This document shows positions 16,850 through 24,818 of a stretch of 46,195 nt of DNA, piece by piece. The notes beneath the pieces were generated by a model, which did no database searches, was not told the origin of the DNA, and was given only the letters and a program-made list of their open reading frames with translations. The translations under genes were made by a program, and so were the position numbers. Source of the stretch: an uncultured Collinsella sp. (lineage in GTDB: Bacteria; Actinomycetota; Coriobacteriia; Coriobacteriales; Coriobacteriaceae). Position 1 is the stretch's first letter. Every line of letters starts with the position of its first letter. The stretch covers positions 1 through 46,195 of the forward strand of contig URTZ01000001.1 of the NCBI GenBank assembly GCA_900550825.1. The letters are read 5' to 3'.

Positions 16850-18088
16850 CTATGCGGCGGGCAGCTCGATGGTGAATATCGTGTGTTCGGGCGTCGATTC
16901 ACATGCAACGGTACCGCCGTGCGCGCATACGATCTCCTTGGCGATGGCAAGCCCCAGTCCAGCGCCGCCGCGATTGGTCGCACGCGCCGCATCCAGGCGA
17001 TAGAACTTCTCAAAGATCACCTTGAGCTTTGCCTCAGGGATGGGATCGCCCTGATTGATAAAGCGCACGCGCACGCCACCGCCGTCCCGGCGTCTGGCCT
17101 CGATCGTGATGGTCGAGCCCTCATAGCTATAGGCAACGGCGTTTTTCATGATGTTGTTGAACACGCGAGCCATCTTGTCGCCATCCACGAGCACCGTCAG
17201 GTCCTCGCGAATATCAACTTGGGCTTCCTTATGCTGCTCGTTGAGGATGGGATAGAACTCGTCAGCCACCTGAGCCAGCAGCAACCCCAGATCAACATAG
17301 CCGCGCGTGAGCACGATATCGTGGAAGTCAAAGCGCGTGATATCGAAGAACTCTTCGATGAGTGCATCGAGCCGGTGCGCCTTGTCGAGCGCCACGCCCG
17401 TAAAGTGCGCACGTTGCTCAACCGGCAGCTCGGGAGCCTCTTGCAGCAGCGAAAGATAGCCCACCACACTGGCAAGCGGGGTGCGTAGGTCATGTGCCAA
17501 GTACGTGACCAAATCGTCCTTGCGATGAGACTCGTCACGCAGAGCTTGCTGCACCTTGTGCTCACGGTCACGCACGCGGTTAAGGGCGCCCTCGACCTCC
17601 AAGAAGTCGCCGTCAATGTTGTCCCAGGTGTCGGGGTGATCGATCAGGCGATCTTGAATACGAGCGGCCAGCACACAATCGGCATGCTGCTCGCCCTGCT
17701 CGTAGCCCTGGTAGTACAGGGCGCGGCCGCACAAGAACAGCACGCACACGGCAAGCGCCAGCACAAAGCCAAGCATGTTGAATACAAAGCCGGCATCGAA
17801 CAGCACCGGCCCTTCAATGCCGCCGAGCGCCATGGCGCCAATCGCCAACGTCATGGCCCACGCGGCGCCGCCAATCACCACGCAGCGGCGAACGATCTCA
17901 AATCGATCGATCAGCAAAAAGCCGATAAGCAGCACCGCCAAGATTCCGGCGATGTTATCGATGCCAATCAGCAGCAGGCTCAGCAAAAAGAGCAGCACCG
18001 TTGCAAGCGCGCGGTTGTCGACGACCGACCTCACGTATTCAAAGAGTCGATCGGGCACCTCGAATGCCTGCCTATCGTCTTTTGTCAT
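16850..18088 (-). CDS. VanS-like sensor histidine kinase
   Basis: A 412-residue membrane kinase. About four helices occur in the first 130 residues (ATVLLFLLSLLLIGIDNIAGIL and following), so the sensor is mostly membrane-embedded. HisKA reads YLAHDLRTPLASVVGYLSLL, very like VanS; HATPase has IMKNAVAYSYEG, EKFYRLD and GGAGLGLAIAKEIV. The first helix is preceded by a short cytosolic end. Start at the ATG at 18088 with GGGGAA upstream; a GTG six bases earlier is possible. The gene follows the VanR-like regulator by 25 bases. No vanHAX resistance genes are in the window, so a native cell-wall role is likelier than glycopeptide resistance. Confidence 0.87.
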   Translation of the reverse strand: MTKDDRQAFEVPDRLFEYVRSVVDNRALATVLLFLLSLLLIGIDNIAGILAVLLIGFLLIDRFEIVRRCVVIGGAAWAMTLAIGAMALGGIEGPVLFDAGFVFNMLGFVLALAVCVLFLCGRALYYQGYEQGEQHADCVLAARIQDRLIDHPDTWDNIDGDFLEVEGALNRVRDREHKVQQALRDESHRKDDLVTYLAHDLRTPLASVVGYLSLLQEAPELPVEQRAHFTGVALDKAHRLDALIEEFFDITRFDFHDIVLTRGYVDLGLLLAQVADEFYPILNEQHKEAQVDIREDLTVLVDGDKMARVFNNIMKNAVAYSYEGSTITIEARRRDGGGVRVRFINQGDPIPEAKLKVIFEKFYRLDAARATNRGGAGLGLAIAKEIVCAHGGTVACESTPEHTIFTIELPAA

Positions 18089-18113
18089 ATCCACTTCCCC
18101 ACCATCAAAGGCG

Positions 18114-18809
18114 CTATTCGATTATGTAGCCGACGCCCCAGACGTTTTTGATAAAGCGCGGCTTTTGTGCGTCGTCGCCGATCTTTTCGCGCAGGTGGCG
18201 AATGTGCACCATCACCGTATTGTTGGAGCCGGGCATAAAGTCCTCGTTCCACACCGCGCGGAACAGGTCCTCCACGGCCGCCACGCTGCCGCGATGCTCG
18301 ACCAGATACAGCAAGATGGAATACTCGATGGGCGTGAGGCGAACCGGTGAACCGTCCACTGTCACGGAACGAGCATCGCGGTTGATCTCCAGGCCGTCGA
18401 GCTGAATGGTCGGCGACTCGGCCGCCTGTGCACGGCTACCGTAGCTGGTGTAGCGGCGAAGTTGAGCGTGCACGCGCGCGATGAGCTCCAGCGGACGGAA
18501 CGGCTTAACCACGTAATCGTCCGCGCCAAGCGAAAGGCCCTCGATCTTGTCTTGCTGGGCATCGCGCGCCGTCAGCATGATCACGGGATAGGTATGGCTG
18601 GAACGGATTGTACGCAGCAGCTCAAACCCATCGATATCGGGCAGCATGACATCCAGCAGCGCCAGATCGAACTCCTGCTCCAAGATTGCCTTGGCGGCAT
18701 CGGCCCCGCTATAGGCAATCTGGACATCAAAGCCCTCTTTTGTAAGGTAGATACCAACCAAGTCGGCGATGGCCTTTTCGTCATCAACTACCAAAATGCG
18801 CTCGTTCAT
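18114..18809 (-). CDS. VanR-like response regulator (OmpR family)
   Basis: A 231-residue regulator with receiver residues DDE, the acceptor Asp in LALLDVMLPDIDG, TARD and KPFRPLE, and a winged-helix effector domain ending FIKNVWGVGYIIE. The ATG at 18809 has GAGAGGAG in front. It is the first gene of the pair with the VanS-like kinase and is divergent from the carboxypeptidase gene; the inverted repeat at 18869-18895 lies between them and is its probable target. -10 candidate CATAAT at 18835-18830. Confidence 0.9.
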   Translation of the reverse strand: MNERILVVDDEKAIADLVGIYLTKEGFDVQIAYSGADAAKAILEQEFDLALLDVMLPDIDGFELLRTIRSSHTYPVIMLTARDAQQDKIEGLSLGADDYVVKPFRPLELIARVHAQLRRYTSYGSRAQAAESPTIQLDGLEINRDARSVTVDGSPVRLTPIEYSILLYLVEHRGSVAAVEDLFRAVWNEDFMPGSNNTVMVHIRHLREKIGDDAQKPRFIKNVWGVGYIIE

Positions 18810-18868
18810 GCGTGCTCCTCTCGCGCTCCATTATGCCCGAGGCGACGCATGCCACACACAACAAGCGT

Positions 18869-18895
18869 GGGTGATTAAGTCGGCCTTAAGCACCC
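18869..18895. promoter_or_regulatory. Inverted-repeat operator in the divergent VanR-like/carboxypeptidase region
   Basis: GGGTGATTAAG (18869-18879) and CTTAAGCACCC (18885-18895) are 11-bp arms with one mismatch and a 5-base spacer. The site lies about 35 bases upstream of the regulator's -10 candidate and 70 bases upstream of the carboxypeptidase -10, well placed to serve both genes. Confidence 0.55.
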
Positions 18896-18938
18896 TTGTG
18901 CCCGTTCGGGCGCGGATGTGGGCCACGCACGCACGCGA

Positions 18939-18967
18939 TGATCGCCGACGCCGGCAAACGATATACT
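18939..18967 (+). promoter_or_regulatory. Promoter candidate of the carboxypeptidase gene
   Basis: TATACT at 18962-18967 is a good -10; the -35 (TGATCG at 18939-18944, 17-base spacer) is poor, as expected for an activator-dependent promoter. If real, it excludes the upstream starts at 18896 and 18938. Confidence 0.4.
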
Positions 18968-19006
18968 CTAGTTCCAGAAGAGACCATCCCGTCGAAAGCG
19001 AAATCC

Positions 19007-20347
19007 GTGAAGTCCCTCACCTCTTTTGCAAAGCGCTCAGCCCAGCTTGCCGCCGGCTTTGTCTGCGCTATCGCCCTTGCCGCTGGCGTGCCCACCGTCG
19101 CCGGCGCCCAAGTGCTCACGACCGACAATGTTTGCGGCAAAACCGCCGATGCGCGCGGCATCACGGCCGAAAACCTGCCCGATATCGATGCGACCAATGC
19201 CCTCGTCATGGGCAAAGACGGCACCGTCTACTATGCCCGTGGCGCCGATGAGCAGGTCAAGATCGCCTCGATCACCAAGGTCATGACCGCGATCCTAACC
19301 GTCGAGAATTGCAAGATGGACGAGAAGGTCACGGTGAGCAACGCCGCAGCCACCGTGGGCAATTCAACAGCCGGCCTACTCGAAGGCGACGAGCTCACCG
19401 TGAAGCAGGCACTGCGCGGCCTGATGATTCCCTCGGGCAACGACGCCGCCATCGTGCTCGCCGAATATGTGGGCAAGAAGATCGACCCCAAGACCAAAGA
19501 CGCCGAGGCCACATTTGTGAAGGCCATGAACGAGCGCGCTAAGAAGCTCGGCTGTACCGGTACGCTTTTTGAAAACCCGCATGGTCTGGACTTTGATGAG
19601 TGGGCTGGCAATATGCACTCAACCGCACACGACGTAGCGCTGATGATGCAGGAGGCCATGAAAAACGACACGATCCGCGAGGTCGTAGCGAGCGAGGATT
19701 CCTGGATCGAGGTCACGGGCGCCGACGGCACCGACCATTCGCATTCCATGGACACGCATAACTATTTGCTGGGCCAAGATGGCAACATCGGTGGCAAGAC
19801 CGGCACCACCGATGATGCAGGCTATTGCTTTACGGGTGCCTACAACCGCGATGGCGACGAGATCTACACCGTCGTTTTGAACTCCACCGCCACCGACCAG
19901 CGCTTTACCGATACCGCAACCCTTGCCAATTGGTACTACGGTCATAAGGTGACGGTCGCGATCGCCAACACGCAGGAAAAGACCGCCAACGGCAACCCGC
20001 TTATGGCGCGCATTAGTCAAACCGACTGGACGGATAAGACAATCGACGCCACGCTCGCCGATCCCACGGCGCAAGCGACCGTGTTTTCTCTTGCCGGCGA
20101 GGTGACCGAAAAGGTTAGCTACGATGACCTTTCGGGCACGGTGCATGTTGGCGACAAGGTGGGCAGCGTTACGCTCAAGCAGAACGGCACCAAGATCGCC
20201 GTCATGGACCTGGTTGCCGACGAGGAAGGCGCAGGGCCGAATCCCATTGAATGGCTGCTCGTGAAGCTCGATCGCTTGGGCCGCCGCATCGACAACCGCC
20301 CGCTCACAGCCGAGAGCGAGACCGTAGCCAAGGCGCCCAAGGCGTAG
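19007..20347 (+). CDS. D-alanyl-D-alanine carboxypeptidase (PBP5/DacA family)
   Basis: A secreted or membrane-associated serine peptidase that trims the terminal D-Ala from peptidoglycan stem peptides. The three active-site motifs are present: SITK (about residue 88, with the nucleophile Ser), SGN in IPSGNDAA and KTG in GGKTGTT. Starting at GTG 19007 gives a textbook signal peptide (VKSLTSFAKRSAQLAAG, cleavage near AGA-Q) and a 446-residue protein; an in-frame ATG at 18938 would add 23 residues ahead of the signal and lies upstream of the likely promoter. A PBP5 C-terminal beta domain follows. It is the only large plus-strand gene here and diverges from the VanR-like gene. Confidence 0.92.
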   Translation: MKSLTSFAKRSAQLAAGFVCAIALAAGVPTVAGAQVLTTDNVCGKTADARGITAENLPDIDATNALVMGKDGTVYYARGADEQVKIASITKVMTAILTVENCKMDEKVTVSNAAATVGNSTAGLLEGDELTVKQALRGLMIPSGNDAAIVLAEYVGKKIDPKTKDAEATFVKAMNERAKKLGCTGTLFENPHGLDFDEWAGNMHSTAHDVALMMQEAMKNDTIREVVASEDSWIEVTGADGTDHSHSMDTHNYLLGQDGNIGGKTGTTDDAGYCFTGAYNRDGDEIYTVVLNSTATDQRFTDTATLANWYYGHKVTVAIANTQEKTANGNPLMARISQTDWTDKTIDATLADPTAQATVFSLAGEVTEKVSYDDLSGTVHVGDKVGSVTLKQNGTKIAVMDLVADEEGAGPNPIEWLLVKLDRLGRRIDNRPLTAESETVAKAPKA

Positions 20348-20373
20348 GGCCGGAGCGATATCACATCGAACCA

Positions 20374-20404
20374 AATGAGGCGTCCAACGGGGCGCCTCAT
20401 TTTT
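20374..20404 (+). terminator. Intrinsic terminator of the carboxypeptidase gene
   Basis: AATGAGGCG (20374-20382) pairs with CGCCTCATT (20393-20401), followed by TTTT, 26 bases past the stop codon. Confidence 0.9.
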
Positions 20405-20437
20405 GAGGGTTCGAATCCCCAGCGCCCTTTCTCGATA

Positions 20438-20465
20438 ATAAAAAAGGGCCCCCGATGGGACCCTT
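20438..20465 (-). terminator. Terminator in the first repeat copy
   Basis: Minus strand AAGGGTCCC (20465-20457) pairs with GGGGCCCTT (20452-20444) around ATCG, followed by TTTTTTATTA. No intact RNA gene lies directly upstream, only the tRNA-Ser 3' fragment. Confidence 0.75.
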
Positions 20466-20497
20466 CTTTAAAGTTAAACTGGCGGAGAGCTGGGGAT

Positions 20498-20597
20498 GTC
20501 CGGACATGCTACGCATGCCCTCCGGCTTCAAAGCCTGGCGGCTTTTCGCCCACGGGCTACAAACGCTTTCGCGTTTGCTTAACGCCCGTGCCCTCTC
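20498..20597. other. Hairpin-rich cassette beside tRNA-Ser (candidate structured RNA or mobile palindrome)
   Basis: About 100 bases form consecutive stems. GGACATGC/GCATGCCC (20502-20520) has a TAC loop. CCGGCTT/AAGCCTGG (20522-20538). GGCG/CGCC (20537-20550) is an alternative to the previous stem. The compound stem CACGGGC/GCCCGTG (20551-20557, 20584-20590) encloses a perfect 7-bp stem CAAACGC/GCGTTTG with a TTTC loop, which is GAAA on the minus strand. It is flanked by inverted pieces of the tRNA-Ser T-arm. No open frame fits. The strand of any RNA is unknown; minus would read through from tRNA-Ser. Confidence 0.6.
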
Positions 20598-20629
20598 GGG
20601 TTCGAATCCCCAGCCTCCTTTCTCCGCAC

Positions 20630-20655
20630 AAAAAAGGGCCCCAAATGAGACCCTT
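20630..20655 (-). terminator. Intrinsic terminator of tRNA-Ser
   Basis: Minus strand AAGGGTCTC (20655-20647) pairs with GGGGCCCTT (20642-20634), with two G-U pairs, then TTTTTTG. It lies 15 bases past the CCA end of the tRNA. Confidence 0.8.
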
Positions 20656-20669
20656 CTTCAAATTCGTAC

Positions 20670-20760
20670 TGGCGGAGAGCTGGGGATTCGAACCCCAGAT
20701 GCCCTTTTGGGGCATACTCGCTTAGCAGGCGAGCACCTTCGGCCTCTCGGTCAGCTCTCC
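20670..20760 (-). tRNA. tRNA-Ser (anticodon GCT)
   Basis: Class II tRNA of 91 bases including an encoded CCA. The acceptor stem GGAGAGC/GCTCTCC is perfect, the anticodon loop reads CTGCTAA, the long variable arm is TATGCCCCAAAAGGGCA, and the T-arm is TGGGG-TTCGAAT-CCCCA. It reads AGC/AGU codons. Confidence 0.95.
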
Positions 20761-20774
20761 GTAACAGCCGTTCT

Positions 20775-20803
20775 ATAGTAACCAAACAGCCGAAGTTGGG
20801 CAA
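20775..20803 (-). promoter_or_regulatory. tRNA-Ser promoter
   Basis: Minus strand TTGCCC (20803-20798), a 17-base spacer and TACTAT (20780-20775), 15 bases before the tRNA. Confidence 0.6.
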
Positions 20804-20866
20804 GGGGAATTTTGAGGCGTTTCCTCTTTTACCTCTCTTTTACCAGTAAACGTCTCAGTCAACCAT

Positions 20867-20921
20867 CTCAACCTGCAACATCTGCAGGCCGTAATCCCCT
20901 CCAGATGTTACAGGTTGAGAC
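20867..20921. repeat. Inverted repeat with 19-bp arms downstream of the ATPase gene
   Basis: Positions 20867-20885 and 20903-20921 pair over 19 bp with one mismatch and a 17-base loop. There is no T-run on either strand. It lies between the ATPase stop (20970) and the tRNA-Ser promoter. Confidence 0.75.
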
Positions 20922-20969
20922 AAAGATACAAGGACGGCCCCAGCGACAGCGCGGACAGCCCATTCTTTA

Positions 20970-22052
20970 TTAGTCCTCTCGAACGGTCTCCAACAGATAA
21001 TCGCGCATGTACGGAATTGCAAACGAAACACAGCCATAGCCCGCGGGCTCAATCAACCCCGCATCGATCAGACGCTTGCGATATGACCCAACTTTGTTCG
21101 CCGACAAACCCATCTTCTTGGCGATATCGCCGTTGGCGATATCGACGCCCTCGCATTGAGCCATCGCCGCGAGATACTGAAACTGCCGTTCCGACACCCT
21201 GCGCAGCGCTGGGGCAATCACCATAGCATTAAAGCTATCAAGAGCCGCCTGGATACCCTTACGAGCCGCCTCTTCGCTCACGCTCTCCGCCCCACTGCGC
21301 GCAGCAACCTGCCAAGCGTAATATCCGACCAGCTGGACCATAAAGGGATAGCCTGCCGAAGCTTTTGTTAATAGCTCAGCGGCACCTTTGTCGAGCTCCT
21401 TGCCCGCTCGTCTCATCGTATCCTCAAACGATCCGCCAACTTCAAAATCGGAAAGCCGAGTAAGTTCAACATGTTTGGCTCGCTGAAGGAACGTCAACGT
21501 ATCATCCACCACCACGCCATCTACCGATGTCGGCAGCCCGGCGAAAGCGAAAGCGACATTCGCTCCTTGGCGGATCAAGAGCTGCATCTCATTGCCTAGC
21601 TCGCGCATTTCCTCAGTTGAGGCATCCTGGATCTCGTCGAGCGTAATGAGCAGACCACCGCGCTTCGCGGCATCGTACATCGCCTCGCCCAGATGAGAGG
21701 CCGACTTCGACATCTCCATGGAGCCAAGGCTGACCCCTAAAATCGATGGGGAAATCGAGATTGATTCAAGACGAACGTTTCGCTGCAGAGCCTCGAGGAT
21801 TCTATTGCAAAAACCAGCATTGGAGGCAACGTCAACGACCTCGAATCCTTTTTTGCGTGCAAGGTCACCCAATGCATTAAGGAGCACCGTTTTACCTGTG
21901 CCTCGGACGCCCGAGATGCGCATGAGTCGATCGGGGGCACCAGGACCATTCTCAAGAGCCTCGGCAAAGTCATCCAAAACAGTGTCCCGTCCGATAAGCT
22001 CAGGCGGATTCATGCCCGCCGTTGGCTTAAAGGGGTTAACAGTTTTCGTCAT
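20970..22052 (-). CDS. AAA+ ATPase with C-terminal winged helix (Orc1/Cdc6-like or STAND-like)
   Basis: A 360-residue cytosolic protein. Walker A is SGVRGTGKT (about residue 48), Walker B is LLITLDEIQD (about 136), a sensor-like segment is AFAFAGLP, and a C-terminal winged-helix region contains GDIAKKMGLSANKVGSYRKR. This is the layout of archaeal-type ATPases and Orc1/Cdc6-like proteins found widely in actinobacterial accessory DNA; the cellular role is unknown. Start at the ATG at 22052, six bases after GGAGG; an in-frame extension to 22088 would overlap the iterons and is rejected. It sits between tRNA-Ser and an iteron array, suggesting an acquired, self-regulated or replication-derived unit. 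Confidence 0.8.
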   Translation of the reverse strand: MTKTVNPFKPTAGMNPPELIGRDTVLDDFAEALENGPGAPDRLMRISGVRGTGKTVLLNALGDLARKKGFEVVDVASNAGFCNRILEALQRNVRLESISISPSILGVSLGSMEMSKSASHLGEAMYDAAKRGGLLITLDEIQDASTEEMRELGNEMQLLIRQGANVAFAFAGLPTSVDGVVVDDTLTFLQRAKHVELTRLSDFEVGGSFEDTMRRAGKELDKGAAELLTKASAGYPFMVQLVGYYAWQVAARSGAESVSEEAARKGIQAALDSFNAMVIAPALRRVSERQFQYLAAMAQCEGVDIANGDIAKKMGLSANKVGSYRKRLIDAGLIEPAGYGCVSFAIPYMRDYLLETVRED

Positions 22053-22071
22053 TCTGCCCTCCTCTACTAGT

Positions 22072-22125
22072 TTTAACAACTTTAACAAAGTTTAGCAACT
22101 TTAGCAGAGTTTAACAGTTTTAGCA
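22072..22125. repeat. Six iterons of TTTARCA spaced 9-10 bp
   Basis: TTTAACA at 22072, 22081 and 22110 and TTTAGCA at 22091, 22100 and 22119 give start-to-start distances of 9, 10, 9, 10 and 9 bases, close to one helical turn each. The array lies 20 bases upstream of the ATPase start codon and inside its leader or promoter. A local symmetry AACTTT-AAC-AAAGTT covers two units. It reads as a cooperative protein-binding array. Confidence 0.8.
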
Positions 22126-22214
22126 GGCTCGGCGGCTTTATGCCTTACCGATCCTACCGGGTCCTCCCGCCCGCGCCGATACAAATAGCGCGGTGCGGCC
22201 CCTCTATATCGCCC

Positions 22215-24656
22215 CTACCCCAGCGAGCGGTTGAGGGAGCCGAGCTCGTCGTTACCCATGGTGCGCCACATTTGGAAGATGCAACCGCGTGCCAGGAAAA
22301 AGAAGCCGTTGTCGACTAGTTGAACAGCGGCATCTGCAAGCTGATTCGTCACGGCGGACACTGGCGGCAACTCAAGTCCAGCCTTGCGGATAGTCTCGAC
22401 CGCTTCCTCGAACGTCGGAGACTCGCTGACGCCCATCTCGTTCATAAGGCCCTGCATTTCTTCCAGCGCGCTGCTGCCCGACTCCTCGCCGCGCGGCACC
22501 AGATGGTAACAAGCCAGCGCCAGGTCGAGCTGATCGCAATTCCAATAGGCAAACGCCAAGCGATAGAACAGGTAGCCGATTGCAGAACGATCGCTGGCAA
22601 TACGTAGGCCGTGGCGCGCCACCTCGATAATCTCGTCAAAGCGCTCCAGACGCGCAAGCACGTTGATGAGCGCAAAGTGCGACTGCATGGACGAGCGCGC
22701 CAGATCGTAAAGATGGCGCACCTCGGGCAGTGCTCGTTCAAAGTCCTCTTGCTCGGCGTAAAAGCTGCAGATCTCGTGCTGGGCAAAGTACAGCGCATCG
22801 GGCGCACGAAGGATTCGCACAGAGCGGTCTTCTTCCAACACCGGTAGCACCATGCGCACCAGCTGGTTATCGCAAAACTGCGTTTGAACCGGACCTGTCG
22901 CCAAAAGCTCGGCGACGGCGCACTTGGCCTCCAACTCCTCGACAAGACGGGAAAAGCCTTCAAAAGCACCTGTACGGTCGACTTTTGCCTGCTCGCGCAA
23001 TTCAACAACACGGGCCACGTATGGGTCGTCGTCCTCTTCCATGACCTCCAACTCATCAGCCGTATCGGCAAGCAGCAAATCGCGCAGCGCCGGCGGCAGC
23101 GTGCGATGGTCATCACGCGGACGAGCATGAACCTCCGCAGGCTCAATCGTCTCCGGAGCGGTTGACTCATACGCCTCAAGCACACGCTTGCACGGCATAT
23201 CGTCCATGTCCATGCTCTCAAGATCCTTGGCGACAGACACGCAATCGGCCAGATAGGCCGCGCGCCCAAAGAAATATGTTGCGACAACGCGCTCGCCCTG
23301 CCCACTGTCGGGAGCAGCAATCTGCACATAGCAGCGCGTGATGCAGGTGCCCGCGGCAAAACACGCTGCCGCAAGCGTGAGTGCCACGCGCGCATCGTGC
23401 TCCGCGGCCCAGATCGCACGCGTGTCCTCGTCCAGCTCGCGCCAGGCGTCATCTTGAGCGTCGTATTCACGTTGCGGCATAGCATCCACGACAGAGTGCC
23501 CAAACCGAACGAGCATAATACCCTCGGCAACGTTTGCCCGATAGGTATAGTCGAGCCGTGTGACCACGTTTAGTGCCTCGACAATACGCGCGAAGCGGGT
23601 ACGCACATCCCACTCACCGCCCGGCTGGCACGAAACCGTTCCCGGTTTGGCCCACGGGTTATCGCTCGAGGCCGTATCGAGCAGTCGGGGAACATCGTTG
23701 GTCGTCTTGGCGATATGCCACGCATCAAAGAGCGCACAGCCCTCAAGGCTCGGCGAGGATGCCACAGGGACCAATCCGGCCCCGATGCGCTCAAGGATGC
23801 CGGAGAGACGGTTGAGACGGCACTCGATGGCGAGCAGCGTGTCAATCTCGTCCTGATCCAGCAGACTACGATCAAAATTGAGATAGAAAATCTTTGAGCG
23901 ATCAAAACGAGCCAGGCTCATCTCGGACTTGGCAGCGATGGTGCGCAGACGGGGCAAGTCAATTTCGCTCATAAGGGTGGCGGCATAACGCTCGATACCG
24001 CTCGGATTCTCGGCATGGTCAACGCGGTAAAGCAGCGTCTCGATAGCATCGGGGAGCGGTGCCGTGTTAAAGCCCAAAAACACCTCGACCGGCTCGGGCA
24101 ACTTTACGAGCTTGATCTTGTCGACAACGTTTTGCATGTCCGTATCGAGACCGTCGACGCCCGCCGTGCTCGCAATGGTATTTTCGGAGTCAGCGAATAT
24201 CACGTAGCGCAGGAACATCGATGCCATGAACTCGCCGTAAGGAAGGGAGCGGGTCGAATTCCATGTCTCGTGATCGGACTGTTCGCGCATGGGGCCTTCG
24301 GGAGAGCCGATGACTCGCGCCCGGGAGCGCATCGTCCCATCGGTACCCCTGACTGCAATCTCACCGATGTTGGAATCGGACTCGTCAAGAATCAGCTGCA
24401 TGTCGGGATCGTCGGGCAGCGATACTTCGTTAACGGGGCGGTCCACCTTGTACACCTCACCCGAAACGCTTACGTAGCCCAAAAGCGACACATGGCTTTT
24501 GCCGACGAATTCAACGACATAGCATGATTCATGCGGGTCCTCGCCAAAGAGCTTCCAAACCACGCCATACGAGCGTCCCGCAGGCTGCTCGGGCATGGCC
24601 GGAAAGCGCTTTTTGGGATCGAGAAACCTGAGCTTGTATGTCGGACGCTCTGCCAC
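22215..24656 (-). CDS. Hypothetical 813-residue protein with C-terminal TPR-like helices
   Basis: I do not recognise the family. The protein lacks a signal peptide and clear membrane helices. The N-terminal 150 residues are rich in beta-type sequence (SYGVVWKLFGEDPHESCYVV, HVSLLGYVSVSGEVYKVDRP); an acidic linker lies around residues 520-560 (DELEVMEEDDDPY); the last 200 residues look like TPR-type helix pairs (FALINVLARLERFDEIIEVA, YLFYRLAFAYWNCDQLDLAL). Start is GTG at 24656 with AGGGTGA seven bases upstream. Codon use is like the neighbours. It is the last gene before the ATPase; 89 bases separate its stop from the iteron array. No clear terminator was seen. Confidence 0.75.
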   Translation of the reverse strand: MAERPTYKLRFLDPKKRFPAMPEQPAGRSYGVVWKLFGEDPHESCYVVEFVGKSHVSLLGYVSVSGEVYKVDRPVNEVSLPDDPDMQLILDESDSNIGEIAVRGTDGTMRSRARVIGSPEGPMREQSDHETWNSTRSLPYGEFMASMFLRYVIFADSENTIASTAGVDGLDTDMQNVVDKIKLVKLPEPVEVFLGFNTAPLPDAIETLLYRVDHAENPSGIERYAATLMSEIDLPRLRTIAAKSEMSLARFDRSKIFYLNFDRSLLDQDEIDTLLAIECRLNRLSGILERIGAGLVPVASSPSLEGCALFDAWHIAKTTNDVPRLLDTASSDNPWAKPGTVSCQPGGEWDVRTRFARIVEALNVVTRLDYTYRANVAEGIMLVRFGHSVVDAMPQREYDAQDDAWRELDEDTRAIWAAEHDARVALTLAAACFAAGTCITRCYVQIAAPDSGQGERVVATYFFGRAAYLADCVSVAKDLESMDMDDMPCKRVLEAYESTAPETIEPAEVHARPRDDHRTLPPALRDLLLADTADELEVMEEDDDPYVARVVELREQAKVDRTGAFEGFSRLVEELEAKCAVAELLATGPVQTQFCDNQLVRMVLPVLEEDRSVRILRAPDALYFAQHEICSFYAEQEDFERALPEVRHLYDLARSSMQSHFALINVLARLERFDEIIEVARHGLRIASDRSAIGYLFYRLAFAYWNCDQLDLALACYHLVPRGEESGSSALEEMQGLMNEMGVSESPTFEEAVETIRKAGLELPPVSAVTNQLADAAVQLVDNGFFFLARGCIFQMWRTMGNDELGSLNRSLG

Positions 24657-24780
24657 GAAATATCACCCTGATCGGTCGCTTGAGAAGGAGTGGTCGCGAA
24701 TAAGTCGCGACATCTACTCGGAATCTTACACGAGTCGACAGGAAATCGTCCCTTTGGACAAAAGCACTCAAGCTGGCGCA

Positions 24781-24810
24781 AAAGAAAAGCCCCCGTTGCC
24801 GGGAGCTTTA
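24781..24810 (-). terminator. Intrinsic terminator of tRNA-Arg
   Basis: Minus strand AAAGCTCCCG pairs with CGGGGGCTTT around GCAA and runs into TTTTCTTT, nine bases past the tRNA. Confidence 0.85.
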
Positions 24811-24818
24811 ATCTCAAA

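Larger units (their letters stand above)
20407..20687. repeat. Direct repeat of tRNA-Ser 3' end, terminator and T-arm
   Basis: Two copies, 20407-20497 and 20598-20687, share most positions. Each runs GGGTTCGAATCCCCAGC, a pyrimidine stretch, an A-run, a terminator hairpin and TGGCGGAGAGCTGGGGAT. The last piece is the reverse complement of the tRNA-Ser 3' end including CCA. Only the second copy continues into a complete tRNA gene (20670-20760). The first continues into the hairpin cassette at 20498-20597. The T-arm sequence also occurs in the plus orientation in both copies. Confidence 0.85.

Noticed and set aside
16850..20347. A vancomycin-resistance gene cluster
   Set aside because: VanR/VanS-like regulators and a D,D-carboxypeptidase are present, but there is no vanH, ligase or vanX, and the carboxypeptidase is a serine PBP5-type enzyme, not the metallo-type VanX/VanY.
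20480..20640. A selenocysteine tRNA or other extra tRNA in the hairpin cassette
   Set aside because: A CTTCAAA loop resembles the tRNA-Sec anticodon loop, but no matching 8-bp acceptor stem or D-arm exists on either strand and the T-stem has a C-C mismatch.
22052..22088. N-terminal extension of the ATPase starting at a TTG within the iterons
   Set aside because: It would translate the repeat array and ignore the strong GGAGG site serving the ATG at 22052.
22072..22125. CRISPR array
   Set aside because: Repeat units are only 7 bases with 2-3 base gaps, no spacers, and no cas genes are in the window.
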